Assembly: GCA_033807695.1 (NCBI GenBank)
Contig: CM066306.1
Coordinates: 1,612,001-1,676,000, forward strand
DNA: 64,000 nt
From: Daedaleopsis sinensis
Taxonomy: Eukaryota > Basidiomycota > Agaricomycetes > Polyporales > Polyporaceae
Direction of reading: 5' to 3'
Part shown: one piece after another, positions 1 through 11,131 of the stretch
Layout: the number at the start of each line of letters is the position of its first letter
Numbering within the stretch: the first letter of the stretch is position 1
The notes under the pieces: model-generated
Told to the model about the DNA's origin: nothing
The model's input: the letters and a program-made list of their open reading frames with translations, nothing else
The model's database searches: none
Program-made: the position numbers and the translations under genes

Positions 1-1510
1 AAATCCAAGTCGAGAAGACTATATGTGAGTGTTTCAAGGTCTAGCAGTCATTTATCAACGCGTCATATAGTACTATGTCTATATGACGCGTTGAGGAGGG
101 ACTGCTCTTGTTTGGAGGCAACGCGTCTCGCATTCCGCCATAGACGTGGAGCTGCTGTGCCTCCAATCAGCTGGTATATCGGTGTGTTTCACTCGTGCAT
201 CCCACTGACTGCGCAATCCACAGTCGCAAAGCAATCCCAACGGGGGTTACAACAGGGCTAGACATTGGGCTTTCTAATTTATCATTGAAAATGATCACGC
301 TGTCATTCTACAGTAAGATTACAGCTTGACTTGTGTGCTATGCTCGTTGGACCTGACTACTTCTGTATAGCTATGTGCAAGTCTTCCTCCCTCGTCTTCG
401 TGCTCGTGTTCGCATTTCTCCTCAAGCTCGAGAGGTTCTCATGGCGACTGATCGGGGTCATAGTCCTCATCTGCGCTGGCGTCCTTCTCATGGTTGCCAC
501 ACAAACTCATTTCGTCCTTGGCGGTTTTCTACTGGTCACTTCTGCTAGTGCCCTAGGCGGTCTGCGATGGGGACTCACACAAATGCTCCTCCGGAGCAAA
601 GACATCGGCATGAATAACCCGGCCTCTACATTGTTCTGGCTTACTCCTATCATGGGACTTACACTGGCGGTGACGACGCTGCTGGTTGACGGATGGAGCA
701 AGCTCTTCGCTAGTCCCTTTTTCGATACTCCTGGAGATGTAGTCCAAACGCTGTTCTTCCTCATCTGTCCTGGGGTTCTCGCGTTCTGTATGGTACTCAG
801 CGAGTTTTAGTGCGTATTCTCACACCACCTCGCCACTTCGTCAGTGACATAATGCAATGTACAGCATCATCCAGCGAGCCGGCGTCGTGCCTATGTCCAT
901 TGCAGGCATTGCCAAGGAGGTTACCACCATTATTTTCGCGGCGTGGTTCTTCGGCGATGAGTTGACGCCTTTGAACATCACTGGTGTCGCGATCACCGCA
1001 TGTGGTCTGTTGCTCGTCCCGACACTCTCATGTACATTCTAACGTCCCTGACAGGCATAGCGCTGTACACATATCACAAGTACCAAAGATCAATGCAGAA
1101 GAGTGTGGCACTAGATCCCCACGGAAACCCACTGTCGGAGGACGAGATCGAGCCTTTCGATGGCGATGTGGCCCTGGAGGCAGGCGATCTCGGAGAGAGG
1201 GAGAGGCTTACTTCACACCTCGATGAAGATGCGGACGGAGACGAACAAGATGATAGGGTGCGTCTTTAGCGGATCGGTGGAGATCAACTCACGAGCCGGT
1301 GTCCAGAATCCCGGCGCTCGACCCGAGGAGTCAGCGACTCCAGACCCCCAGCAGTTACTCTTCTCTGTGGACGATGACGAGAACGATGAAGACGATCACC
1401 GGAGCATCGGGAATGCACATCGCTCTGACTCATTGCCTCCTCCATATGTGGGCGAGGAATCGCATGAGCTTCATGACGTTTGGCAGACAGCGAACGGGAG
1501 GCATGGGTGA
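1..1510 (+). CDS. SLC35C2-like nucleotide-sugar/triose-phosphate transporter (5' end outside window)
   Basis: Coding pieces 1-24, 224-312, 371-809, 865-1004, 1055-1257 and 1307-1510 join in frame (first full codon at base 2) and give 365 residues ending at TGA 1508-1510. The N-terminus lies before the window. Conserved stretches typical of the SLC35C2/Ymd8 branch of the drug/metabolite transporter superfamily appear in order: TGLDIGLSNLSLK, TMCKSSSLVFVL, the LGGLRWGLTQMLL segment, LAFCMVLSEFYIIQRAG and MSIAGIAKEVTTI, then ACGIALYTYHKYQ closing the last helix. An acidic hydrophilic tail follows. Members are multi-pass Golgi or ER membrane proteins; the substrate here is unknown. All five introns are GT-AG (199, 58, 55, 50 and 49 nt). 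The first is unusually long and holds a perfect inverted repeat. The family assignment is good; the first splice pair is inferred from phase and similarity. Confidence 0.82.
56..93. repeat. 14-bp perfect inverted repeat inside an intron
   Basis: Bases 56-69 (CAACGCGTCATATA) are exactly complementary to 80-93, with a 10-nt loop. The repeat lies wholly within the predicted 199-nt intron of the transporter gene, so the transcript could form a stable stem-loop. Its role is unknown. Confidence 0.7.
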
Positions 1511-2164
1511 TCACGCTTATGTATTGCCATGGCCCAGTTTTCCGTCCCAGTACTTGTACTATTGCACTAGTTATCATCAGCTCCGTACATCGCCGACAGA
1601 TTTCGGAGGGACGCTTTCATATTGTATAAATTTCAACTCCCAGTCTGTCGTACCTCTTCAGTAGCCCGATCATCCCGGTGTGCTCAGTTTGCGAGGATAG
1701 GTGGACGCAGTCACGCCTCGCGCCCATCCGGAGATATTCGTGGCGAACCGCCAGACACTGCATTGTTGGAACCACGATGGGATGGTTCATTCTCCTCCTC
1801 GGAACACAGCTTGTACCCGGAAAATATGCAACGTAAGAGTACAACAGACAACACCCCACTTCATATCATCAAACAACACAATTAGGCTGTATGAGCGCAA
1901 AAATCGTACCGGTGGTTCTACAAGTACCCGCGACACGTCGCGACACTGCTGAAACGCCCCAACGCGGGTGAGGCAATAAGTCGCGATTCGAATGGTTTGA
2001 GAAGTATTCAACGACGTCGTAGCATGTGGACCCGTCAGAGGAGGCGCAGGATGGGGTGGGAATGTACTCCGTCAGGACACCGCTGTAGCGGGTGGAGTTC
2101 GTGCCTAGGCGCAGTGATGTGAGATTCAATGAATGGGGAGGAAGTATGTGCAATGTGATGACCA
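1511..2164. other. convergent intergenic space
   Basis: This lies between the 3' ends of the transporter gene (+) and MED31 (-). It must hold both terminators. I see no conserved coding stretch, RNA gene or repeat in it. Confidence 0.5.
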
Positions 2165-2707
2165 TCATGTGCCATTAGTTATAACACCGTTTTGACCGCC
2201 GACAGGAGCAGTAGCTGATTGCGGATCCTGCGGTGGTTCAGTCGGTACTGTGGCAGCCTGGATACGACTGGGGTCTCGCCTGAAGTAATTAGTCAGTAGG
2301 AGCATTTTCCGAAATTCACACGTGCACTTACCAGGTGCGCCAATGGTCGAACTGCTTCTGGTTGAGGAACTCCCTCCATTCATCCTTGCCTATCTCAGTC
2401 CTGAACTCTGCATGCTGAAGTAATTCTAGGTGATGCAGGGCATGAGGATATCTTGGAGATGGCGTCAGCGAAGTCATGTTCCACCTTAGAAATGGTTATA
2501 GTACAGTATGAATCGCGCGTAATCCTTCTCTTTCCAATACTGCAGATACTTCAGGAAGTTGACGAATGCCGGCTGGTTTAGTACGCCTTGTTGGGCTAGC
2601 GAGTGCAAGTAGAACGGGTTCGCGAGCGACTGAACGAATTCTAGCTCGAGCTCAAAGCGAGCGCGGTTGGCGCTCCGAGCGTCGGTCGGAGGTTCTGGCT
2701 GGGACAT
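2165..2707 (-). CDS. MED31: Mediator complex subunit 31 (Soh1)
   Basis: Exons on the minus strand are 2707-2505, 2451-2332 and 2279-2165, giving 145 residues. MED31 is a small conserved subunit of the middle module of Mediator, which links transcription factors to RNA polymerase II. The family core is complete: [20 protein letters not shown], then [37 protein letters not shown], and a C-terminal QFDHWRTW. Introns are 53 and 52 nt, both GT-AG, and the exon phases agree (2, then 2). The start is the ATG at 2707 (MSQPEPPTD...); the frame stays open upstream, but without an ATG. The tail after the tryptophan motif is Pro/Thr-rich and low in conservation, as is usual. It is divergently arranged with the UCH37 gene 197 bp away. 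Confidence 0.93.
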
Positions 2708-2903
2708 TGCGGGAGGTTGACGGTGTAGACGAGGCGCCGGTGGTTGTTTGCTTCGCACACTCTTGCCAAACAAACCGCCCGATTAGGATGGGAGGAGCAG
2801 TCACGTGACGGGCGCGACGCGTCAGACTGGAGCGCCACCGTGGCCAGCTGTCGCGTCTTTGCTCTCATACCACGACCAGCCACGCACAAGCTACATAGCA
2901 AAC
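2708..2903. promoter_or_regulatory. shared divergent promoter of MED31 and the UCH37 gene
   Basis: Only 196 bp separate the two start codons. The spacer carries a perfect E-box palindrome TCACGTGA at 2801-2808 and an MluI-type box ACGCGT at about 2817-2822. In fungi these match sites for Cbf1-type bHLH and MBF-type factors; use of the sites here is inferred, not shown. Confidence 0.5.
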
Positions 2904-4114
2904 ATGTCTGGCGACGAAGACTCCAGCGGCTGGCAACTGACAGAGTCCGATCCTGGCGTCTTCACGTACGCACTTAGTAAACAGCTAAAAACTTCGAGCA
3001 CTGATCACTTAATCAGACAGGGAACTGCTGAAAACTCTTGGGGTGCCATTAGTCGTGGATGATCTTTACTCCCTCGACTCTGCCTCGTTGTCGGAATTCC
3101 ATCCGCTACACGCCCTCGTTTTTCTATTCAAATGGGTCGCCGGTCAATCAAGTGAACCATCCAGTGGCGGCGTGTACGACCCAGAGTTCCCGGGCTTCTT
3201 CGCACACCAGGTCGTGAACAACGCATGCGCAACCCTTGCGGTGATGAACGCGATCGCGAACATCCCAGGCCTTACGATGGGCGCTCAGCTCTCGGAATTG
3301 CTCAGCTTCACGGCGGGCATGGACCCCCAAACGAGTGGCATGGCCATTACAAGTTCCGACTGGCTCCGCGAGGCGCATAATTCCCTGTCCCCACCCTCTG
3401 CGATATCTTTGGACGGCCTGGATCTGCCGAAAACCACCGAGGACGCTTATCACTTCGTCGTCTACATCCCATACGCAGGCTCGGTTTACGAACTGGACGG
3501 TCTCAAGCAGTCGCCCGTCCGGCATGGGACGTACTCCGAACCTGGAGAAGGGTGGCTAGCGAAGGCTAGGTAATGATGGTTGTCAGTTAGGGCAGATCTA
3601 CGTGTTCTGAAAGCTTCTCGTGTGATAGAGAGGTGATAGAAGCCCGCATAGCGACTTACCCTCCCGGTGCTGTGAGTCTATCCTCATGTCTGTCTGGTGC
3701 GCAGGCACTTATATCCGCCGAACGGAACCGCAGCTCGAGTTTAGCCTCCTAGCCGTCCATGATGACCCGCTACCACGCCTTCAGGAGCAACTAGCGCAGC
3801 TCCAATCTGCCGGTCATCAATCGGAAGCCGGCGAGCTCATGGTCAAGCTTGCCAACGAGAACTCGAAACGTGAACGGTGGGCGGTAAGCTTCAGGCTCCT
3901 CAGGAGTATGTGTTCAACAGCTTATCGCTACTATCATTTTGCGTGACAGTTCGAGAATAGCCTACGGAGGCACAACTACCTAGGCTTCATCCACGTACTC
4001 CTTCTCGGCATGGCAAAGGCCGGGACCCTTGATGCTGCGAAAGAAGGCGCGAAGAAGGCGCTTCAGGAGCGGATAGCGAGACGAAAGAAGGGAGAGGCTA
4101 TGGAGGAGGACTGA
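2904..4114 (+). CDS. uch2: ubiquitin C-terminal hydrolase of the UCH37/UCHL5 type
   Basis: Exons 2904-2965, 3021-3569, 3629-3666, 3705-3883 and 3950-4114 join to 330 residues, almost the length of human UCHL5 (329). It is a cysteine protease (peptidase C12) that removes ubiquitin and is normally bound to the 26S proteasome lid. The catalytic residues are visible: Cys in VVNNACATLAV, His in DAYHFVVYIP, and Asp in VYELDGLKQ. The C-terminal extension has helical segments (FENSLRRHNYLGFIHVLLL) and a charged KKGEAMEED end, as in proteasome-binding members. The start is the first ATG (MSGDEDSSGW). The third intron (3667-3704) is only 38 nt and must use GTGCTG rather than the stronger GTGAGT seven bases downstream, because the latter leads to an early stop. 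The other introns are 55-66 nt. Confidence 0.92.
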
Positions 4115-4710
4115 ATACGATCACGTCAACTATGTCGCTCTCTTTCAGAGTCCTTGTCTTCATCCACAGTCCGTGCTCATGGCTAATTGGTAGCGTGCCC
4201 TTACGAATGTGATGTGGTAATCCCGCAGTGCATTTACACTTCGCTCTGCAACGATTCCAAGGTGATTTCTCGTACGTTTGTCAGCTCGGTCTGGGACCTG
4301 TCCGCCAACCGTGATACCTGACGGAACCACGTTGTCAGGTGTGAGATCGCCCCGCATCCACCGGTGCGACAAGAGCGCTGTAAGCACTGCAATCGCGCAC
4401 GCCCCATGTCGAGACCGAGGAGTCCATGAGATGTATGTACTCAGAATATCTAGGTAGCCCAGAAAGCGTGCGAAGTAAGGCTCTTTGTACTTACAGCGCG
4501 CGCCTCCTCAAGTTGTGTCGGGGCCCCGCAAAATTGGCATCGCATTCACGGGACGACATACACTTCCACACGTTGTCAACAGCGCCGATGGCATGAATCT
4601 GAATTAGGCCGGCGAGCGACCGGCCTGAACTCGACGATCGAAGTGGTCAATAATAGCCAATACCATCGATTTTGAATATACCACCAACCACACGGCGATG
4701 TCATGTCGTT
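4115..4710. other. convergent intergenic space
   Basis: This is the 3' flank of both the UCH37 gene (+) and the aldo/keto reductase (-). No coding or RNA feature is visible. Confidence 0.45.
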
Positions 4711-6105
4711 TCATGGTGCGTCTACCGGGTTCCATGTGACCGCGCCCGCTGCACCCCGATCTAATTCGTCCAGCAGCCGCATGTCCTCTTCTTCCAGTAT
4801 GAAATCAAAGACGTTTACGTTTGAAAGGATGCGAATGGGGGTGGCCGACTTCGGCAAAGGCGTGTATCTGCGCAAGTTGCCGCATATTCCAAATCAGCGG
4901 TTCAAGCTGGGGACCGGTACAAGGGAAGTCCCGGTCATCGTAGACTCACCCATGTTGCAGGGACCACCGGAGGAGAATTTGACCCACATCGCGTCCGTGC
5001 TGTGGATACAAAGACGTCGTGATGGCTGTCTGACCGCAGCGAGCCTAGCAAACAAACCTTGAGTGCGAGCTGCGTGAAGATAGGATGGTCCATCTTTCCG
5101 CGGATCAGGGGCGAGTATGCCTGGATGACGATTCGGTGCTCGCGGCAGTAGGCCACTATTGGCCGTTGCTGACAGAAGGGATGCAGCTGCGCAAGAGCGG
5201 TGAGCGTGGAGCTGCTTCACAAACGAACTGTGTTTGTTGTCCCAAGCTGGACATTTTCCACCACTCACCTCAATCTGATTCACCGCGGGCATCTTCAAGC
5301 CAGCGTTTCGAATCTCTTCCAAGTGTCTGATCCCGCTGATGTGCGCGGTATTTTAGTAGATCGGGGAGACCAACCGGTCAGTCTGGGAACTTGGCTTACA
5401 AGTTCGAGACACCAACGGTTCGTATCTTCCCAGCACTCTGAGCATCGAGTAGAGCACGATAGGTCTGGAGCCGCAGTTCGGGGCCCTTGTATGGGTCATG
5501 GATTAGAAACAAATCGATGTAGTCTGTGCGACCCGAGTGAATTGGCGCCTCATGCGCAGTGTCGCTGACACACATACCCATTTGGAGCCGTTCCAGGGAG
5601 AGGTCTACGGCCCGCGAGGTGCTATTGTATCCGTGTGTCTTGCTAATGCATTTCGTAGCTTGATATTGAAAGAAGCCAAGCCGCAGTGTTGTTAGCTCGA
5701 GATGTTTGTTGCATCCGCTGCGGACAACCCACTAATGAAAACTTCATCACGGCTGAGAGCGCTCTCCTTGAGTGCGGAGCCGACGTGCTCTTCGTTACGA
5801 TATGCCTGTGCGGTGTCGATATGCCTACAAGAGTGCCGGTCGTCCGCCGATCAGTGCTAAACCCAGCATAAGCCGGCGCAGGCGCACCTGTAGCCCGTTC
5901 GAAACGCGTCCAGCACAGATTGATGCGTTGTATAGTTCTGGTAGACTCCAAACCCTACAGGCGGCATATCATACCCTGTCGCATGAGTCTTCGACGTGAG
6001 TAGATGTAAATGGGACTCGCGAGGCCGCGACGTCGGCGGAAGTAGCAACTCACCGGATGGTAAGCGGACAGTCGAGCGCAAATTTAGGGGTTTATACTGC
6101 GCCAT
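4711..6105 (-). CDS. aldo/keto reductase (AKR, xylose/aldose-reductase-like)
   Basis: Nine minus-strand exons: 6105-6054, 5975-5888, 5824-5733, 5658-5578, 5523-5400, 5335-5269, 5186-5058, 4999-4950 and 4867-4711. They give 279 residues. AKRs reduce aldehydes and ketones with NADPH in a cytosolic TIM barrel. The catalytic tetrad is intact: Asp and Tyr in [11 protein letters not shown], Lys in [12 protein letters not shown], His in [11 protein letters not shown]. Cofactor-side motifs are also present: VGVSNFGIRHLEE, VNQIELHPFCQQ and QAYSPLIRG, plus the late [13 protein letters not shown] segment that binds the 2'-phosphate. All eight introns are 54-82 nt GT-AG and every phase agrees, so the gene looks functional. 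It is a different AKR branch from the gene at 45 kb. The substrate cannot be told from sequence. Confidence 0.9.
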
Positions 6106-6333
6106 CGTTAACCAATGGGGTTAATCTCAGGACACAGGCCGCAGTTTGAGGTGCTCGGCGTTGTCAGCTCGCGTATGTACGACTTCACGCGTGGTGGCTC
6201 TTGCCGACAGCCTGAATAGTTTGGCCGATCCGAGCGTCTAGCTTCTTCAGTGTGTCAAAGTCTGCGAACTACTCAATAGTACCACTAGATCTCACTGGAT
6301 GTCGATACATTTGCCAAGGTGTGCACTGCCCTC

Positions 6334-7560
6334 TCACAATTCTAGTGGTGGATGCGCGTGCTTATGAATGAAGGTGGAGTGAACTTGAAGGACTTGTGGG
6401 TCCCGGTCAGCATCGAAATCATGTCGCGCCTCGCCGCGGCTCAACACCTCGGTTTGGACACATGAGGAACATACAAGTAATTACTGACCGCAATCTCGCT
6501 GCCATACTAGTAATTCAGAGCATGTTAACTTCTATCGATGAGTTAGTGTTTCACTGTACAGACCATACGATTGGCTCGATATTATAAAAGACAGTGCGGC
6601 CTCCAGTAGTACCATGAGGGCGACCGACCATTGCGAGATCTACAGGCGTACCCTGCAGCCGATGGAGTTGTGCAGGCTGATGGATGTTCTCAAGGTCGTA
6701 TTTATCATCCGATAGGGTGAAGGGCACACCGTGACACCGCGTTCAGACTCACGTAGCATGCAAAGTTACAACATCACAAGTCGACCTCGCCGTAGCATGA
6801 ACGGCCACAGGAATCTAGCCTGCTGATTCGCCACAATATTCGGGAGACATCGTATAAGAACGCGTAGATATACACTCACCGGATACGAGGCACGAGGGTT
6901 TGCCAGAATGCCGGCCGCTAGGCACTGGGCGGCACATTTTCAAAGATTTTTCGATGTACGGACTGCGCCCCACCGTTCAGGAGAAAACGACAACGCAGCA
7001 TTAGCTAGAGTGAGCACTATGCCGCGCGTGGTGACATTTCATAGAACGAGACCCGAGTGCCGATCGCCATGCCCGTCATCCACGGATCCTTACTTATACA
7101 TAGGCCGCTCATGATGTGCATCCTCTGACGAATTTCGAAAGTTTGGTAGCCGTCAGCATGGTGATGATTTCGTTTCGGAGAGATTGACGTACGCGATGTC
7201 AGCGGTCTCGTACTCACGCGCACGCTTGCAGCCTTGCACCAAGCGGGCTCGTGCATAGAGCGCAAACTCTAAGTATTGCACCGTACGGCAACAGTCGGAT
7301 AACGCAAGCGATTGCGAATAGTTGTACCGTCGGTTAAGGCAGTATTCTGGCTCTCCGTACTGAAATTCTGCAAAACGTTAACATATCCATCAGTGCCAAC
7401 CATAGTATCGTGAATCTTGTAAATAGATATCTCAGTTGGCTGAGGAGATCGGGTGTTTTGCTTCATAAACAGATCTGTTTGGAACGCTGCATGGGTAGCT
7501 ATGGAAATTACAACTATGCTGGAGGAGACGATGTGGCTCACTTGATAATATCAATATCGC
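6334..7560 (-). pseudogene. broken or very intron-rich unrecognised gene
   Basis: Several short minus-strand stretches read like protein but do not join into one clean frame. They include PTEISIYKIHDTMVGTDGYV (about 7440-7382), NFSTESQNTALTDGTTIRNR (about 7366-7307), EFALYARARLVQGCKRARE (about 7267-7211), PWMTGMAIGTRVSFYEMS (about 7083-7030), IPVAVHATARSTCDVVTLHA (about 6815-6750), and a longer open run from about 6722 to 6563 containing HQPAQLHRLQGTPVDLAMVG. Between the second and third pieces the frame shifts across only a dozen bases, too short for an intron. The last readable stretch ends at TGA 6336-6334. I do not recognise the family. The piece with GTRVSFYEM vaguely recalls an uncharacterised basidiomycete family, but this is weak. 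The rest of 6106-7891 shows nothing supportable. Confidence 0.3.
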
Positions 7561-7891
7561 TATTGGGATAGTCTTCGCTAGCACATGGTCAAGGTCAGAA
7601 CACAGATGGCAGGCCGCCGGTATCGCAGTCCGTCATGTGAGCATGAGGGATACCGCTGCCCCATCACCGCATCTATGGAAGTTGCGATATGACTAGACAA
7701 GGGCCCTGACGCATAGAAGGGTTGGACGCACTACTTCAATCTAGTCATCAATGTGAAAGACCATAAGCTAATGTATCCGCGCACCGATTCTCCGTGTCCC
7801 CACCGGCCAGGGTCAACACCGCATGCATAGTCGCGGTCACACCATCGGAACTGGGCCGCGTCGCGAGATAATTTTCTACGCACTCGCAAGT

Positions 7892-10086
7892 TCATACAAC
7901 GCTAAAGTACACTCGCCACAGCCAACCCCAACGGCCGTTGAGCTTTGTCTGCCGTTGGTTGTCGTCGGCTATATCCTCCGGCTCCTCTTCATGCTCATCC
8001 CTCCGGAGATCGACTGTTCTGAAGTCGACCAGGTCGCTGAAGGAGAGTGAGTTCCAAATGCGCCGGAGTACTGACGGTTGCTCTTGCGAAGCGCTTCCTG
8101 GGAGGGTGATGGGGGGCGAATGTGAACCAGGTCGCTTGATGAGCATCCAAGCGATGTACATGATGATCATGAGAACGATCTGGATGTAGTAGGAGACGAA
8201 GTCGACCGCGACGAACTCAGGGATAACAGAAGGCCATCCTTGGACTGTTCGAGAACGTTGAGCCAGGGAATAACAACGCTGATAGCGGACCGGAATACTC
8301 ACTGATGATGATGATGAAGACAGCAATGATTACGAAATGAGGACCCCAGGGCCATGTCCAGCTCGCTCGGAACTTGAGCTCGTGCAAGCCACGTCCTTGA
8401 TGGACCCAGGCGCGACGGAACCTCCAGCTTGCCAGCCCGATGGAAATCCAGGCGATCTGTGTGGTTTATGAGCATTCAATACATCAACCATGGAAATATA
8501 AGAAATTTACTTGATTGGACACCCCGACAATGTTCTGCAGCCAACCCCAGAGTTCGCCACTTCCGATGAAACTCGCACCAAAACATAAGACGCTTATAGA
8601 GCTAGTAGCTAACAGTGCAAAGATTGGAATGCCGTTCTTCGTTGTACGTGAGAAGAGCTTCGGGGCCTGTGGTGGGGTCGTGACGGAAAGGCCGTAGAGC
8701 ACACGCGTTCCAGCAAAAAGCGCATGGTTGCCAGCGGACAACACAGAGGACAGGATGACTGTGTTCATGAAGGATCCTGCGACCTCTGATGATCAAAGGA
8801 TGTTAGTGTGCAGTACAGATCTGGCAAGAGGGGTCGCTTACTTGAACCAGCCAAAGAGAATACAATAGTGAAGGGCGACGTAGTAGTTGACTTGTTTGAT
8901 AGTCCCGGGTACGTGTACGGGACGTTCAACCCCATGAGTAGAATACTCAAGACGTAGAATATGATGATACTGCCAAACCAAGCAGCGTGAGATAGAGCGC
9001 CGCATCCATCATGAGATGTACTTACCGCCAGAAAACAAACTTGACTATACGCGGCATATTGCGCGAGGGATTCTTAGTCTCGCCAGCAGTAATTCCGAGT
9101 GACTCTGTCCCGCCGACTGTAACGTCACGTTAATGGGAACTCCATAGCAGGGAGAATGACACGCACAGGCAAAACTAGCCGTCACGAACACTCGGGCGAA
9201 CCCTCCGAATCCGCCAACGAATGGGGCACCATCTATGCGCCAGTTCTTGCCTCCAATGTATTCGTGGTTTTGGTTGCCTCCTGCGTTCACAACGATGCCG
9301 AGGATGATGAACACTAGGATAGTTGCGACTTTCAAGGACGACAGCCAGTACTCTGCACGACACAAGAACGAATGCCCGGTGGGGTGTTAGCGTAAGTAGA
9401 AACTCGATGGAATGAGGTCATACCTAGCTCTCCATATGCGCGTACGTGAATCGCGTTCACGCTAACCAAGAAGATCCAGAAAATGAGACTGACGACCCAT
9501 GTGTTCCAAGTGGTCCAGTACTGCAGGACAAGTTGGGCTGCGACGAGGTCGGAGGCAACCGAGACCGCATCGTTGAACCAGTAGTTCCAGGACAGCGCGA
9601 ACCCGTACGAGGGTGAGAAAAAACGGGTAGCATACGCATTGAAGGACCCTTCGGCACAGTATTAGCCTTTCCATCACACCGGTAATTGGCAGGGTAGCAC
9701 GCAGAGGTGCCATCCATGTGTGATAATGTCGAGTACTCACCAGCGACTGGGTACTGAGTAGCCATCTCTCCCAGCAATAGGAGCGTGACGTATACGATGA
9801 ACCCAACGATGCTATAGCATAGCAGCATGCTTGCCGGACCTCCTAGCGCCAACGACCGACCCGTACCCAAGAACAATCCCGTCCCGATGGTTCCGGCAAT
9901 AGCTATCATGGACACTTGCCGAGCGGACAGAGCCCGATGCAAACCCTGTTGCGGTGGAACAGGGAGCACACCAACAGGCTGCTGGTAGCTTCCGTCTTCT
10001 TCATGCTCGCTAGTCGCTACTGCCTTGGACTTGTGGAGGCCAGGGTGGACGTCGGCCTCTGGGTCATAGTGGTCGGAGGAAGACAT
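7892..10086 (-). CDS. amino-acid permease (yeast AAT/GAP1-type)
   Basis: Eight minus-strand exons: 10086-9741, 9648-9424, 9352-9167, 9116-9026, 8969-8842, 8785-8511, 8456-8303 and 8244-7892. They give 585 residues, normal for the family. These are 12-helix plasma-membrane proton symporters for amino acids. After a hydrophilic N-terminus comes the first-helix signature RQVSMIAIAGTIGTGLFLGT. FGGTESLGITAGETKNPSRN is the conserved loop and helix 6 region, followed by GNHALFAGTRVLYGLS and GIPIFALLATSSISVLC. The C-terminal half ends with helix MIIMYIAWMLIKRP and an acidic tail. Introns are 50-92 nt and the phases are consistent throughout. The start is the ATG at 10086 (MSSSDHYDPEAD). Substrate range is unknown. 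Confidence 0.93.
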
Positions 10087-10604
10087 GAGCCCAGGAATGG
10101 AGAGAGACGCGTCCCCGGGGCTTGTTGTGGTAACTCAAGGCGCTCTTCGTGCGAGATTGGAACCGTAGTGAGAACGCAGCGAACAGATATTCGGCGAGGA
10201 CAGCAGTGAGTGCATTTGTATGCAGACGGTACTGGTCGGATGATGGCAGATGGGACGAAGTCAGGTTTTCCATCGACAGCGCTAATGATGCACAATTGCG
10301 GGGAGATGACGCAAGACGAGCTACGAGCTGCCCAGAGTAAATACCTTTCCTCTGAAACGCTCTGCGTCCCTACTGGTACCTGGATGAGTCGAGCCATCAT
10401 GATCATGAAGACCGTTGAACAGTCAGTATATTATGACTCCTTGTCCTTATGATCACGTCGTTGTCACATACGAGCTGACTCTCAATGATCAGGCATGTTA
10501 TACAAGACAGCGTAGCAGGATTAGATTAGTCGTAGATTATATGATACACATGCACGGTATGCGATTCCAACTTTCTCCAACGAGCAGTTCCTCGAGCTCC
10601 GGCT
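10087..10604. other. permease promoter and NTF2-like gene 3' flank
   Basis: 518 bp upstream of the permease start. Open frames here are fragments overlapping real genes on other frames. No TATA box is obvious near 10086. Confidence 0.4.
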
Positions 10605-11131
10605 TCAAACACGGAACAGAGCCGCATTCCCCTCCATCTTGAGGAATCGAATCTGCTCTTGGCCTCGTTGTTCGCCAACTCTACGTCAAGCACGCAATCC
10701 GTGAGCACTGAGTCCTGAAGCTGCCCTGACAAAATCGCGGGACTTACGATGCTTCCGCAGACACTACCTCTGGCAAATGATTGCCGGATGGCGTGAATTC
10801 TACCTCAGTGCTCAACTACATCATGAAACAGAATCCAGGATCAGCATATTGTCTCTATCCCGGGAAGCGATGCAGGACATACCACGCTGGGCCGCAGGGG
10901 GAACCCATGATGGCCACCCTCCTGCATGACCTTGACGACCTCCGGGTTCCACTTCTTTTGGAGGTTCAGGAGACTCTCCTTGAGGCCCTCTCGGTCCACA
11001 GGGTTTCCGCAGATGGTACCGCGCGCGTCCGACATGAAGTACTGCTCAAAGCGAGTGCTGAACATGTCGACAGGACCAGGACCCATGTGCATACCGCCCA
11101 TCGACGGCATAGCAACGTGGGGTGAAGCCAT
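10605..11131 (-). CDS. small NTF2-like/SnoaL-like protein
   Basis: Exons 11131-10883, 10815-10748 and 10680-10605 give 130 residues ending in LKMEGNAALFRV. Both introns are 67 nt GT-AG. The order of motifs fits small fungal NTF2-fold proteins: an N-terminal helix with DMFSTRFEQYFMSDARG, DREGLKESLLNLQKKWNPE, a strand with EVEFTPSGNHLPEVVSAEAS, and a final strand EQIRFLKMEGNAALF. No catalytic residues can be assigned. The second intron is the key choice: the donor GTAAGT at 10747 is joined to the acceptor at 10681 because only that join keeps the expected C-terminal strand. Using nearer AG sites gives early stops. The gene seems real; the NTF2 label rests on pattern recall and is moderate. Confidence 0.62.

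Noticed and set aside
10526..10732. Minus-strand frame SGQLQDSVLTDC... after the NTF2-like exon 2
   Set aside because: It would need a 22-nt intron; the alternative 67-nt intron gives a C-terminus that fits the family.
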